A DNA stretch of 64,000 nucleotides from CAWCDJ01 sp963796485 (GCA_963796485.1 CAWCLV010000001.1:124001-188000), one strand, 5' to 3'. Positions 1-8,872 are shown, counted from the stretch's first letter. Notes: generated by a model not told the origin, from the letters alone. Numbers and translations: made by a program.

Positions 1-378
1 GTGAGCGGTCAGGTGGTCCCACTCCTCGATTTTGCAGAGCGCGAGGTCCTCGGGAACCTTGCCTTCAGCCACGTGGTCAAGGATGGAATGCACGTCTCTC
101 GCCTGCACGCGCCGCAGGATGACAAGAGGCTGCCCGGGGATCCGGACGTTGACGAGCGGTTCCTGGGCGCAGAAGCCGAAGCAGCCGACGGATGCCAGCT
201 TAACGTCTCCGCCATGCTGGTTGATAGCTTCGGCAAACGCCTGGTAAACACCCTCGGCGCCGTTACCGGTTCCACAGGTCCCCATGCCGACGCCGATGCG
301 CGGCCTCGGCGGGAGTAACTTGGCCATGCCCGCTTCGCGTACGGCGGCGAAGCTCGCGATATCCTGGATGCGGGTCAC
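1..378 (-). CDS. NuoF/HoxF-type diaphorase subunit, N-terminal part (cut by window edge)
   Basis: Only the first 126 codons are in the window. They encode a thioredoxin-like [2Fe-2S] domain of the kind found at the N-terminus of NuoF-like subunits of NAD-linked hydrogenases and formate dehydrogenases. Cysteines are visible in MGTCGTGNG (about residues 34-42) and GCFGFCAQEP (about residues 70-79). The start is a GTG whose last two bases begin the TGA stop of the upstream NuoE-like gene (4-nt GTGA overlap), so the two are translationally coupled and probably form one FMN/NADH-oxidising module. The FMN and NADH domains would lie beyond position 1. Whether the partner is a hydrogenase, formate dehydrogenase or complex I cannot be decided here. 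Confidence 0.75.
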   Translation of the reverse strand, partial: MTRIQDIASFAAVREAGMAKLLPPRPRIGVGMGTCGTGNGAEGVYQAFAEAINQHGGDVKLASVGCFGFCAQEPLVNVRIPGQPLVILRRVQARDVHSILDHVAEGKVPEDLALCKIEEWDHLTAH

Positions 379-899
379 GCTTTGCGCTCCTTCTGGAGGT
401 GTTCGAGTTCGCGGTGCAGTGTCTGTTCGTTCATGTGGCCGAAGATGGCATGGTCCACTTCGACGACCGGGGCCAGCGCGCACTGGCCGAAGCAGGCAAC
501 GGTGCGCAGCGAATACTTGCGGTCCTGCGTGGTGACGCACAGCTTGTCGGCCCCGTCCTCGCTTTCGGCCGGGAGCCCGAGTTCGAGACGCAGCCGTTGC
601 AGCAGGTTGCGCGACCCGCGAGTGTGGCAGGCGGTGCCGCGGCAGATGCAGATGGTGTGCTTGCCCTGCGGTTCCAGGTTGAACAGAGCGAAAAACGTGA
701 CCACGCTGTGGATACGGGCCAGGGGAATGTCGGCCTTTTCGGCGACGTATTCCAGAATTTCAGAGGAAAGATATTTATGCGGATGATGTTCCTGGATGCG
801 CTCCAGGATGCCGAGCAGCCCTCCGGGGATGCCGGCATAGGCCGCGATGGTGCGATCGGCATAGGACTTTTCCTCCGCCGATACCGCGGTTGGTGACAT
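375..899 (-). CDS. NuoE-like [2Fe-2S] subunit (24 kDa NADH dehydrogenase family)
   Basis: The 174-residue protein has the usual NuoE length and layout: an N-terminal helical bundle (residues 15-75) and a thioredoxin-fold domain that binds one [2Fe-2S] cluster. Candidate ligands lie in CICRGTACHTRG (about residues 84-95) and ACFGQCALAP (about residues 134-143). In this family the protein passes electrons from the NuoF-type flavoprotein to other Fe-S centres in a cytoplasmic complex. A GGGAGG Shine-Dalgarno lies 4 nt before the ATG. It is the first gene of the operon and overlaps the next one by 4 nt. The family assignment is firm; the parent complex is unknown. Confidence 0.88.
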   Translation of the reverse strand: MSPTAVSAEEKSYADRTIAAYAGIPGGLLGILERIQEHHPHKYLSSEILEYVAEKADIPLARIHSVVTFFALFNLEPQGKHTICICRGTACHTRGSRNLLQRLRLELGLPAESEDGADKLCVTTQDRKYSLRTVACFGQCALAPVVEVDHAIFGHMNEQTLHRELEHLQKERKA

Positions 900-1032
900 G
901 AAGCCTCCCTACCCAAAAAGCGTAATATTCAGACAATTATATCTTTAATTATCCGGAGGTCGAAGTCAATCGGGGGAGGGTCGCCGGAAGCGAGCGTCTT
1001 TCTATTCAGCACCCCCTGCCCCAGCGATTTCG
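900..1032 (-). promoter_or_regulatory. AT-rich promoter region of the nuoE-like gene
   Basis: A 133-bp gap between divergent genes contains an AT-rich island in a GC-rich neighbourhood. On the minus strand a perfect TATAAT lies at 941-936, about 40 nt before the nuoE-like ATG. A TTGACT lies further upstream, but its spacing (22 bp) is too long for an ordinary sigma70 pair, so the -35 is uncertain. Confidence 0.4.
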
Positions 1033-1782
1033 ATGGATAATCCGAGCATGAGCGGCGGTACCGGTAATCGCATTCGAAGACTGGAGTTTTGTGACAGGCT
1101 GCTGCTCCTCCTCACCGCAGGCTGGATCCTCGTCGGGCTGCCAGACAACTATTTCCGTTTGCGCGGTCTTGCTCTTGAACTCCGGCAGCTTTTGTTCTTC
1201 GTGGTAATCATCCTGTGGGCGGCCATCGCCGGGGTGGTTGCGTACTCCGTGATCCGGCAGCAGCGCAGGCCGGCGGACTACGGCGTTTCGTTCAGGCGCG
1301 GAGGCATTGCGTCGCTTGCCATGCTCGCGCTTATCCACTTATATCTCGTCATCAGCGGCAAATTCGTCCTATCCGCCGCCGAAAATGTCCAGTGGATCGT
1401 CTTAGGCGCTTTCATGGAAGAACTCGTCTTCCGAGCGATTGCGATTGACAAGTTCATCCTGCTGATGAATGGAACCAAGGCCAAGGCGTTCTGGGCAATA
1501 TTGGCTAGTTCCGCCTTGTGGACCGTCCTTCATGTCGTATCCAAGTCTCCCTCGCAAATTCCGGGAATCTTCTTTGGAGGTTTGCTCTTCGGATACGTTT
1601 ACTATAAGTCCAGGTCGATCCTCCTGCCCGCGTGGATTCACGGCGTCGCCAACGCGGGATATCCGGGTGGCGTGTTGGTCGTAGCCCTATACTGCCTCAT
1701 TGGTGTTGCTGACTGCGCCATAGGATACCGGAATAAGCAGACTCCGCAAGCTGCAATTGCTTCGGGAAACACCCCAGTCTGA
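1033..1782 (+). CDS. CPBP family intramembrane glutamic protease (Abi/CAAX-like)
   Basis: This 249-residue multi-pass membrane protein has about six to eight hydrophobic segments. It carries the three catalytic motifs of the CPBP (Rce1/Abi) family in order: EELVFRA (EExxxR, about residue 137), WTVLHV (FxxxH-type, about residue 170) and HGVANAG (HxxxN, about residue 205). Members are membrane proteases, some linked to bacteriocin immunity or protein maturation. The substrate here is unknown. The first ATG (1033) was used; a second in-frame ATG at 1048 is an alternative. It stands alone, with divergent nuoE upstream. Confidence 0.85.
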   Translation: MDNPSMSGGTGNRIRRLEFCDRLLLLLTAGWILVGLPDNYFRLRGLALELRQLLFFVVIILWAAIAGVVAYSVIRQQRRPADYGVSFRRGGIASLAMLALIHLYLVISGKFVLSAAENVQWIVLGAFMEELVFRAIAIDKFILLMNGTKAKAFWAILASSALWTVLHVVSKSPSQIPGIFFGGLLFGYVYYKSRSILLPAWIHGVANAGYPGGVLVVALYCLIGVADCAIGYRNKQTPQAAIASGNTPV

Positions 1783-1894
1783 CGAAGCCTGATTCCGCCG
1801 GCTGTGAACGACGTTACGTAGATCGACCCGATATGCGCGATTTCGTCGTGGGCACTCTCCGGATATGCCCAACTGGAATGCTAGATTTGGTGAC

Positions 1895-2263
1895 ATGGCC
1901 AGCACAGTTATCGGTCGCAGATGCGTGGTTTTTTGTGTCGCTGCCCACCTCGCGCTGGTTGAGGTCCCGGCATTCGGCCAACCGAAGGGGGGCACCGTTC
2001 CTCCGGCGCCGGTTCCAACCCAGATCCTCAGGGGAAAGAGGGTATTTGTTTCCAACGCCTGGTGGAAAGCTCCCGAAATGGGACGTCTGCATCTGGAGAT
2101 TCGGGAGCCCAGGACCAACGTCGTGCTTTGGGCGTTTCTCCGGCACGTGCCAGTTGCACTCCATCAGGGAAATCGCGACAAGAACCTCGACGAAGCAATC
2201 GGCAGTGTTGTAGCCAGGCTCAAGGATCCGGTCACTCAGCCCGGCGCGGCGGGGAAGTTCTGA
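1895..2263 (+). CDS. Short secreted protein of an acidobacterial 'PVPTQILxxKRVFVSNA' family, probably internally deleted
   Basis: The 122-residue product has a hydrophobic signal-like N-terminus (residues 5-28), then PVPTQILRGKRVFVSNA. A C-terminal block follows with TNVVLWAF and ALHQGNRDKNLDEAI. I recognise these three blocks from a family of secreted acidobacterial proteins of unknown function. In those proteins the first block and the LWAF block are separated by roughly 60 residues; here the gap is about 17, so the middle seems lost. The ATG at 1895 starts the signal peptide; an ATG at 1865 would add ten unlike residues. It may be a functional short form or a decaying copy. Nothing further is evident in 1783-1894. 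Confidence 0.55.
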   Translation: MASTVIGRRCVVFCVAAHLALVEVPAFGQPKGGTVPPAPVPTQILRGKRVFVSNAWWKAPEMGRLHLEIREPRTNVVLWAFLRHVPVALHQGNRDKNLDEAIGSVVARLKDPVTQPGAAGKF

Positions 2264-2279
2264 GCGGGCCCGGGCTGCC

Positions 2280-2723
2280 TCACATCTTGGGTTCCCACAC
2301 GCCTTCGAAATTCACGAAAAACGCGTCGATCTGGAGATCGGGAATGGCGGCGGCGAGGCTGGCGCGGGCAAGCTTCAGCTCGTCGCGATGGTGATCGGCT
2401 TCCGCCTGCAGGTCGTGATTGAAAGCTTCCAGGCCGCCGTAGGCGCCGCAATCGGAGTGCAGCATCAGGATCACGCGCCTGGTATCGTGCAGCCGAATGG
2501 AAGCGCGGATCTGGTCGAGCACGAACTGGCGGTCGGATTCCTGACTGGGGGAGGCCAGGCACTTGGCGCCGCCCGCCACTTTGATCGGGTCGGAGTAGCA
2601 GACGCCGATGCGCTTCAGAAACTTGCGAAATCCGAGGTCGAACCGGTTGTCAAAACACCAGACGATGGCGGCATCGCAGTGGTACTTCTCACGGGGAGAG
2701 TCAAAGTGAAACAGTTTTCTCAT
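2280..2723 (-). CDS. Divergent beta-carbonic-anhydrase-like protein
   Basis: The 147-residue cytoplasmic protein carries the beta-carbonic anhydrase zinc pattern: Cys-x-Asp-x-Arg in VWCFDNR (about residues 22-28) and HSDC (about residues 88-91) followed by GAYGG. Known members use Cys, His and Cys as zinc ligands and an Asp-Arg dyad for CO2 hydration. It is shorter than usual (about 190-220 residues) and diverges outside the motifs, so activity on CO2 is inferred, not shown. It shares a 37-bp divergent promoter gap with the NIPSNAP gene. Confidence 0.6.
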   Translation of the reverse strand: MRKLFHFDSPREKYHCDAAIVWCFDNRFDLGFRKFLKRIGVCYSDPIKVAGGAKCLASPSQESDRQFVLDQIRASIRLHDTRRVILMLHSDCGAYGGLEAFNHDLQAEADHHRDELKLARASLAAAIPDLQIDAFFVNFEGVWEPKM

Positions 2724-2759
2724 GGCAGAGACTGCATCACCGATCTTACCTTAGCTACA

Positions 2760-3542
2760 ATGGCGCGCATGATCCTCGATCGACGCCAGTTCTTCCAGGG
2801 GCTGCCCGCGATGCTGGCCCCTGCCGCGCTTTCGGCCGAAGGCGAAGGGAAAACCCGCTTCTATGTAGTCGAACAGTACCTGCTGGAGCAGGGAAGCCAG
2901 CCGGCCCGTATTCACGACTTCTTCTCCAAGGCGCTGCTGCCGGCAATGAACCGGGTCCACAAGGGGCCGAAGATCTTCCTCGATGCGGTGATCGCGCCGC
3001 ACATGCCGATGGTGACCGTCATTACCGGGGTGGAATCGGCGGAACAGATCTGGACGATTTCGAAGGCGCTCTTTGGGGATAAGGCGTTCAGCAAGGCCTT
3101 CGACGAGTGGGAGGCGGGGGAACCGCCGTATGTTTCGGTGAACTGCTCGTTGCTGGAGGCGACCCGTTTCTCGCCGGAGATCGCGATTTCGGAGAAGCCC
3201 GGCGCGCCGAGGATCTTCGAATGGCGGACCTACCATTCGCCGACAGCGCGCCAGTTGAAGGCGCTGCAAGAGAGGTTCGCGGGCCCGGAAATCCAGATTT
3301 TCCACCGGTCGGGAATTCATCCGGTGCTGTATACGACTACCTTGTTTGGCGAGAACCGGCCGAACCTGACGTACCTGATTCCGTTCGAGTCGCTGGGCGC
3401 GCGGGAGAAGGCGTGGGCGGCGTTTTCGGCGGACCCGGAGTGGGTGCGGGTGCGGAAAGAGTCGGTTGACCAGTACGGGCAGGTTTCGGCGGTGCAGAAT
3501 ATGTCGCTGCACAAGGCGACGGCGTATTCCCCGATAAGGTAG
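2760..3542 (+). CDS. NIPSNAP family protein with Tat-like signal
   Basis: The 260-residue protein begins with ILDRRQFFQG and a short hydrophobic stretch ending near AALSAEG, which looks like a twin-arginine signal. Two ferredoxin-like NIPSNAP halves follow. The C-terminal one has the typical RIFEWRTYHSP (about residue 157) and the ending with AWAAFSADPEWVRVRKES. NIPSNAP proteins are widespread but their biochemical role is unsettled. The start could be the ATG at 2760 or at 2769, just before the twin arginines; neither has a clear Shine-Dalgarno. Confidence 0.8.
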   Translation: MARMILDRRQFFQGLPAMLAPAALSAEGEGKTRFYVVEQYLLEQGSQPARIHDFFSKALLPAMNRVHKGPKIFLDAVIAPHMPMVTVITGVESAEQIWTISKALFGDKAFSKAFDEWEAGEPPYVSVNCSLLEATRFSPEIAISEKPGAPRIFEWRTYHSPTARQLKALQERFAGPEIQIFHRSGIHPVLYTTTLFGENRPNLTYLIPFESLGAREKAWAAFSADPEWVRVRKESVDQYGQVSAVQNMSLHKATAYSPIR

Positions 3543-3585
3543 CGCGCGCCTCCGGCGCGTGGGCAGGCCGGAGGCCTACCCTACT
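3541..3585 (+). repeat. Dispersed GC-rich palindromic repeat, copy 1
   Basis: The segment consists of a GCGCGC-type palindrome followed by GGCAGGCCGGAGGCCTACCC. Related copies lie at 4793-4822 (same strand) and 39277-39320 (opposite strand). The copy ends directly at the aminotransferase ATG and contributes its GGAGG ribosome-binding site. Confidence 0.55.
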
Positions 3586-4731
3586 ATGTTCTCAGAGAGA
3601 TTTCATTGGGATTTTCGGCCGAACCGGATTACCGAACTCCTGGCCGGGAAGCGGCAGGCGGGGGCCCGGATTCTGGATTTGACGGAGTCCAACCCGACCC
3701 ATGCGAAGCTGCGGTATCCGGCGGCGATCGTAAAAGCGTTCGAGGACCCGCGGGCTCTTTCGTACGAACCCTCGCCGGCCGGGATGCGCGAAGCACGCGA
3801 GGTGGTCGCGGGCTACTACAGGGCTCGCGGCTGCGAGGTTTCGCCGGATCGCATTCTGCTGACGGCCAGCACCAGCGAGGCGTACGCGTACCTGTTCAAG
3901 CTGCTGGCGAATCCGGGGGACCACGTCCTGGTGCCGCGGCCTTCGTATCCGCTGTTCGAGTTCCTGGCGAACATGGAGTCGGTGGAGGCGCATCCGTATC
4001 CGCTTCGATATTATGCGGCCTGGGAGATCGATTTGAACGCCGTCGCGGAATCGATCTCGGAGCGGACCCGTGCCGTCGTGCTGGTCAACCCCAACAATCC
4101 CACCGGCTCCTACGTGAAGAAAGGCGAGTTGCAGGCTCTCGCGGCGCTGGGCCCTCCGCTGATCTCCGACGAGGTCTTCTCCGACTACGCATTCGGCGAC
4201 GATCCCGACCGTGTGACGACCCTGGCCGGTGTCGAAGATCGCCTGTGTTTTTCGATGAGCGGCCTTTCCAAAATCGCCGGGCTGCCGCAGATGAAACTGG
4301 GGTGGATCGTGGTGAGCGGTCCCGGTCCCGTCCGGCGGGAAGCCATGGAAAAGCTGGAATGGATCGCGGACACGTATCTTTCGGTCGGCACTCCGGTTCA
4401 GTGTGCGGCGGCGACGCTGCTGGACGCCGGGCAGACGGTTCAGGACGAGATCCGCGCGCGCACCGCGTCGAATTTGGCGGCCGCGCGTGAGGCGCTGGCC
4501 GGGTCGGCGGCGGACATCCTCGCGGTGGAGGGCGGCTGGTACATCGACATCAAAATGCCCCGGATCCGGAGCGAAGAAGAGTGGGTGCTGGAACTTCTTT
4601 CCAGGGAGAACCTCCTGGTGCAGCCAGGATTCTTCTACGACTTCGAATCCGAGGCGTACCTGATTGTGAGCCTGCTTACCGAGCCGGCGGCCTTCCGCGA
4701 AGGCATCGGCCGGCTCGCGGCGTCGCTTTAG
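3586..4731 (+). CDS. Pyridoxal-phosphate aminotransferase, class I/II
   Basis: The 381-residue protein shows the fold-type I aminotransferase layout: an N-terminal arm with DLTESNPT (about residues 31-38), LTASTSEAYAYLFK (PLP phosphate region), NPNNPTG (about residues 165-171), ISDEVFSDYAF (Asp/Tyr ring contacts) and the Schiff-base lysine in SGLSKIAGLPQ (about residue 229). The substrate cannot be read from sequence; the family includes aspartate and alanine aminotransferases. The ATG at 3586 is chosen over 3559 because GGAGG lies 10 nt upstream and family similarity begins there. It is flanked by repeat copies 1 and 2. Confidence 0.88.
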   Translation: MFSERFHWDFRPNRITELLAGKRQAGARILDLTESNPTHAKLRYPAAIVKAFEDPRALSYEPSPAGMREAREVVAGYYRARGCEVSPDRILLTASTSEAYAYLFKLLANPGDHVLVPRPSYPLFEFLANMESVEAHPYPLRYYAAWEIDLNAVAESISERTRAVVLVNPNNPTGSYVKKGELQALAALGPPLISDEVFSDYAFGDDPDRVTTLAGVEDRLCFSMSGLSKIAGLPQMKLGWIVVSGPGPVRREAMEKLEWIADTYLSVGTPVQCAAATLLDAGQTVQDEIRARTASNLAAAREALAGSAADILAVEGGWYIDIKMPRIRSEEEWVLELLSRENLLVQPGFFYDFESEAYLIVSLLTEPAAFREGIGRLAASL

Positions 4732-4792
4732 ACCGCAGGGAGCGGTGTCCCCGGAATGGCATGGTTATTTTGTGACCAGCCCTAAAGTCAAA

Positions 4793-4822
4793 ACCGGGCA
4801 GGCCGGGAGGCCTGCCCCACTT
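4793..4822 (+). repeat. Dispersed GC-rich palindromic repeat, copy 2
   Basis: GGGCAGGCCGGGAGGCCTGC is the second copy of the element at 3541. It lies in the gap between the convergent aminotransferase and M28 peptidase genes, with a near-perfect GGCAGGCC/GGCCTGCC dyad that could form a hairpin. Confidence 0.5.
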
Positions 4823-4882
4823 GCGGCGTCAACGCTGCCTGTCCGGTTTGAAAGCGGTTTTGTTTTGCGACAAGCCTCAGGT

Positions 4883-6457
4883 TTAGAAGCCCCGTCCGCC
4901 GCGTCCCGCGGGCTGGGGCGCCGGCATATCTTTGCGCGGCAATTTTTCCGGCCGCGTGGCCGCGTTGTAAACGAAGGCAGCTTCGATCACCGCCATCTGC
5001 TTCAAATCGGCGGCCTGGATGCGGTCGTACACATCCATGTTGGAGTGGTGGGTGCGGGTTTCGTAGTCCATCTCGTCCTGAATGAACTGGAAGCCCGGAA
5101 GGCCTACGGCGTCGAAGGAAAGGTGGTCCGTGCCGCCGGTGTTCCGGATGGTGATCACTCCGGGGGTCAGATCCTTGAACGGTGCAAACCAAGCTTCGAA
5201 GATCGGGCGCATCATGTCGTTACCTTGCAGGTAGACTCCGCGGATGCGGCCGGTGCCGTTATCGATGTTGAAGTACCCGGCGAAGTTCGCGTGCTCCGGC
5301 GTGGGCTTCATCACCGCCGGGTCGGCGAAGTGTTCCTTCACGTAGGCGCGGGAGCCGAGCAGGCCCTCTTCCTCGCCGCCCCACAATCCCAGGCGGACGG
5401 TTCGATCCATGTGCACGTTCAGCTTTTTGAGGATGCGCATCACTTCCATAGTCACCGCGCTGCCCGCCCCGTTATCCGTGGCGCCAGTGCCGTAGTGCCA
5501 CGAATCCAAGTGGCCGCCCACCATGACCAGTTCATCCTTCTTAGCGTTCCCGGGTATCTCGGCGACGACGTTGAAGGAATCGGTATTGGCGTTGTCCCAC
5601 TTGGTCTTGATGTCGAACCGCAGCTTCACCGGCACGTTGTGCTGCAGGAGGCGCGCGATGCGGTTGTAGTGCTCCGCCGAAACCGAAACCTGAGGCACGT
5701 TAGCGTCCTCTTTCCGGTTCTGAGCGCCGCCGCCGAAGAGCGTCCCGCTTTCGGCGCGAGCGTTCGTCTGGAGCGTCAGAAGAGCCTTCTCTTCCTTCCA
5801 GTAGCCGGCCAGCTTCTGACGAAAGGCGCGCATCTGTTCGAAGGTCATGTTGCCGGGCAGGGGGCCGCGTCCGCCCCGGCCGCCGCGCCCGCCCGCCGGA
5901 ATCAACTCGGTCGCGAGTTCAGTCAGTTGTTCCGGGGTGTAGCGGGTTGCCAGCGGCGCGGTCGGGAAAGCCAGTTCCGGCGGGGCGACCGTCAGGACGA
6001 TTTTGCCTGCCAGTTTGCCGTGGAACTTCTCCATGTCGGCCGGCGTCTGGACGACCGCAAGGATCGCTTCGCCCGTAACCGGCCCGTTGGTGCCGGGTGT
6101 CCATGCCACCGGAACCCCGATGATCGGCTGGTAGGCCGGCTCGACCATCGCGCCGTCGTACTGCGTGTACTCCCAGCCCGGAATTCCGGCCGCCCATTTT
6201 TCGAGATTGACCTTATCCAGGCCCCATTCGTTGAGTTGTTTCACAGCCCAGTCGCCCGCGGCGCGGTACTGCGGCGAATTGACCAGGCGCGGACCGTATC
6301 GGTCCGTCAGGTTGTACATCAGTTCCATCACCTGGGAGTTCTGAAACTCCTCGGCCTTGATCCGCCGGATCATGTTCAGATCGACCTTCTCCTGCGCGCA
6401 AGCGAGCGCGGAGAAGAGCAGGCACAAGAATGCTAAGGCAAACGATTTTCGTCGCAT
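4883..6457 (-). CDS. Secreted M28 family zinc aminopeptidase
   Basis: The 524-residue protein starts with a clear signal peptide (residues 1-21, ending SALACAQ). A protease-associated-like insert follows (about residues 130-200), then the M28 catalytic domain with the co-catalytic zinc motifs: GGHLDSW (His, Asp), ATDNGAGSA (bridging Asp), WGGEEEGLLGS (catalytic Glu and zinc Glu), FNIDNG and a late His in THHSNMD. Such enzymes trim N-terminal residues from peptides outside the cytoplasm. Gly-Arg-rich loops occur near residue 230 and at the C-terminus. It is followed upstream, same strand, by the glutaminase gene; a 56-bp gap allows co-transcription. Confidence 0.88.
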   Translation of the reverse strand: MRRKSFALAFLCLLFSALACAQEKVDLNMIRRIKAEEFQNSQVMELMYNLTDRYGPRLVNSPQYRAAGDWAVKQLNEWGLDKVNLEKWAAGIPGWEYTQYDGAMVEPAYQPIIGVPVAWTPGTNGPVTGEAILAVVQTPADMEKFHGKLAGKIVLTVAPPELAFPTAPLATRYTPEQLTELATELIPAGGRGGRGGRGPLPGNMTFEQMRAFRQKLAGYWKEEKALLTLQTNARAESGTLFGGGAQNRKEDANVPQVSVSAEHYNRIARLLQHNVPVKLRFDIKTKWDNANTDSFNVVAEIPGNAKKDELVMVGGHLDSWHYGTGATDNGAGSAVTMEVMRILKKLNVHMDRTVRLGLWGGEEEGLLGSRAYVKEHFADPAVMKPTPEHANFAGYFNIDNGTGRIRGVYLQGNDMMRPIFEAWFAPFKDLTPGVITIRNTGGTDHLSFDAVGLPGFQFIQDEMDYETRTHHSNMDVYDRIQAADLKQMAVIEAAFVYNAATRPEKLPRKDMPAPQPAGRGGRGF

Positions 6458-6513
6458 AAGGCAGTAGTGAAGCGGCTGTATCTGAGCAATGACGGTCTTT
6501 CTGGCCGGCGAGG

Positions 6514-8595
6514 TTACCGGGCCAGGGCCCTATCCGCGTATTTTCTCCAGATCTCCGGCTCCGCCAGCATCCGGATGAAGACGCCGCCGACCACTGAGCG
6601 CGCCTGGAAGCCCTGCTGCCTGGCGGTGACCGTGTCGTACCAGTCGGTGAGGGGGACCCGGCTCGGCGATTCGTTGGCGAAGCGGTACACGGGGGCAACC
6701 AGCTTCTCGAAATCGCCGGTGTTCCCGGTGAGGGTGGCGGTCCAGAGAATCCAGTCGAGCTTGGTGTAGTCGCGCCGGTTGTCGAGCGGCAGGCCGTACT
6801 GGTTCTGCTTCGTCAGGTAGAAGGCGATCTCCTTGCGCGCCACTTCCGGCGCGAACAGGTTGAGGCCGAGCAACTTGTCCCAGACCAGGTTGTATTTCTG
6901 GCTCCAGGTGCCCGGCTTGTCGAACGCGAGCCGGTAGTGATCGCCTTCCGCGGCCAGTTCGGACCAGCGGCGGGCGAAATCCTGCGCGGTCTTGCGATAC
7001 TCCGCGGCCTCCTGGCGATGGCCGGTCATTTCGCAGAGCACACCGTAGGAACCCAGGGCCACGATCGCTTTGATCGAGAGGTTCGCGTTATGCGCGAGGT
7101 GGCCGGCGAAATCGTCGGTGGAAAGCTGGTTCTCCGGGTCGAGGCCTTTCTCCTTCAGGTACGAGGCCCATTTCGTAAGCTCGGGCCAGTACTTCCCGGC
7201 GAAAGCCGCGTTGCCTTCCACGCGCGCGAGCGCCGCCATCAGGATCAGCATATTGCCGCTTTCTTCCACCGGCATCTGGTTCTGCTCGGTGCGCTCGCCG
7301 CCGCCGTAGACTTGCCCGTTTGCCTGCGGGTAGGTCCCGAGGTCGTGGGGCGCGAACGGCCAGGGCCAGCGGCCCATCCGGGCGTACTCGAGCACCGGCT
7401 GCAACTGGGCCTGAAGGAGCCGCGGATTGAAGAAGAGGGTGAAGGGCGCGCTTGGGTAGATCACGTCCACCGTGGCGATGCAGCCGTTGCTGAAATTCTC
7501 CTTTGGGAAATACATCGCGGTGCCGTCGGCGTCGGCCACCAGCTTATGTGCCGCGAGCGTTTGGCGGTAGGCCAGCACGGCGAGCCGCGCATACTGTTCG
7601 CCGCCGGTCTTGCGGAGGTCGGAGGTCAGTTCCTCATCGAAGCGGCGGCTGCGTTCGAGCAAAGCATCGTGGTCGCGGCGGGCGTCGCGGATGAGGTCGG
7701 CGGCTTCGGCTCCTTTTCGGCGCCACCAGGCGCGCTCGCGCCGTTGGAAGTACTCGATGGAATACAGGTCGTCATAGGCGAGCATGAGAAAGCGCTGCGC
7801 GGTGTTGGCGCTTACTTTTCCGAAGTCGATGGTGTAGCACAGGGAGGGGTTTGGCCGTTCCGTGAAATCGTCCGAATCGGGCAGCGTTCCCGAGTTTTCG
7901 AAGGCGGTTCGCGCCTGCCGGCTGTCGGCAACCGACTCGGCGATTCCCTGCGGCTTGTCGGCGGCTACGTAGAGATAGCCCCAGTCGATCCGCACATCGT
8001 CGCCTCGATGCGCGAGGACCGGCTGCCGGCGCGAGCCCATCCGGAGAACGGGCTGGCCATCGAGCCGGTAACGCTCCGCCATGACCGGCTCATCCGGCGT
8101 GTTCACTACCAGATCCGGGGAAGCTTCGAAATACACGCTGACCGCATGGTCCCGGCCATCGGTGCTCGCGGCGGACCAATCGAGGTAGGTCAGCGGACGG
8201 GAGAGGACGTCCAGGTCGTCCGGCAGGGCAGGAGTGAAAAAGGTGAGACCGAGTTTCACCCCGCCCCCGGCAAATTCGTAAACGGTTCGCGTGGGCAGCA
8301 CTTCGAGACTCCGCTGTTCGAGCGCGGGCAGGTTGCGCGGATCGCGTCCCATGACGCGGAACGTTTGCCCGTCGATGCGTGCCAGCGCGGCTAAATCATT
8401 GGGCTTACCGGTCCAGTGCCTGGTGCCCTCGCCGTTCAGCCGGTCGCCCATCGACCAGATGCTGAAATAAGGATCGTGCGCGACGAGCGGAACGGCGGGA
8501 GGCCGGAAAGCTACTTGCGTCTGTGCCGGAGCGGCGAGCGTCAGGATCGAAAGCAGGGCTCCTGACGCGATTGGAATTGTACGTGATCTTCCCAT
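6514..8595 (-). CDS. Secreted glutaminase A-like protein (DUF4965/DUF5127/DUF1793)
   Basis: The roughly 693-residue protein has a signal peptide (ending near APAQTQ). It then matches the glutaminase-A family seen in fungi, Bacteroidetes and acidobacteria: PLVAHDPYFSIWSMGDRL, FYFEASPD-type beta-sandwich blocks, and a helical (alpha/alpha)6 domain with ENFSNGCIATVDVIYPSAP, HDLGTYPQANGQ, PVEESGNMLILMAALA and WSQKYNLVWDKLL. Some members hydrolyse L-glutamine; the substrate here is not proven. The ATG at 8595 is preferred to 8646 because the longer form would run into the divergent gene at 8624 and lacks a signal-like start. Confidence 0.8.
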   Translation of the reverse strand: MGRSRTIPIASGALLSILTLAAPAQTQVAFRPPAVPLVAHDPYFSIWSMGDRLNGEGTRHWTGKPNDLAALARIDGQTFRVMGRDPRNLPALEQRSLEVLPTRTVYEFAGGGVKLGLTFFTPALPDDLDVLSRPLTYLDWSAASTDGRDHAVSVYFEASPDLVVNTPDEPVMAERYRLDGQPVLRMGSRRQPVLAHRGDDVRIDWGYLYVAADKPQGIAESVADSRQARTAFENSGTLPDSDDFTERPNPSLCYTIDFGKVSANTAQRFLMLAYDDLYSIEYFQRRERAWWRRKGAEAADLIRDARRDHDALLERSRRFDEELTSDLRKTGGEQYARLAVLAYRQTLAAHKLVADADGTAMYFPKENFSNGCIATVDVIYPSAPFTLFFNPRLLQAQLQPVLEYARMGRWPWPFAPHDLGTYPQANGQVYGGGERTEQNQMPVEESGNMLILMAALARVEGNAAFAGKYWPELTKWASYLKEKGLDPENQLSTDDFAGHLAHNANLSIKAIVALGSYGVLCEMTGHRQEAAEYRKTAQDFARRWSELAAEGDHYRLAFDKPGTWSQKYNLVWDKLLGLNLFAPEVARKEIAFYLTKQNQYGLPLDNRRDYTKLDWILWTATLTGNTGDFEKLVAPVYRFANESPSRVPLTDWYDTVTARQQGFQARSVVGGVFIRMLAEPEIWRKYADRALAR

Positions 8596-8623
8596 TCCTA
8601 TTCTGTAAGCGTAGAATAAAAGC

Positions 8624-8872
8624 ATGGCCAGAGGTTGGGAAAGCAAGTCGGTCGAGTCTCAGATCGACATGGCTGAGATCCCGCACGCTTCGGTAACCGC
8701 GAAGCATTCGCCTGACCCTGTAAAGCTTGACCTGATCCGCCGGAAGGAAAACATCCTGCTTTCACGGACGCGTGTCGTCCATGAACTGGGCACCGCGCAA
8801 AATCCTCGCTACAAGGCACAATTGCAAAAAGCCTTGGCGGATCTGGATGCGCAACTCGCAACAATCGGCTGA
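8624..8872 (+). CDS. Small conserved hypothetical protein (MARGWESKSVESQ type)
   Basis: This 82-residue soluble, helical protein opens with MARGWESKSVESQ, a start I recognise from short hypothetical proteins in acidobacteria. No function is known. The C-terminal half (residues 38-80) is predicted to be helical, with LDLIRRKENILLSRTRV and regular Ala/Leu spacing. A TAGAAT-type -10 lies just upstream (8611-8616). Its 5' end is 28 bp from the divergent glutaminase start, so the promoters overlap. Confidence 0.6.
   Translation: MARGWESKSVESQIDMAEIPHASVTAKHSPDPVKLDLIRRKENILLSRTRVVHELGTAQNPRYKAQLQKALADLDAQLATIG

Noticed and set aside
4745..6436. 563-codon open frame on the plus strand opposite the M28 peptidase
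   Set aside because: It is the antisense shadow of a well-supported peptidase gene; composition is His/Val/Arg-rich with no domain pattern.
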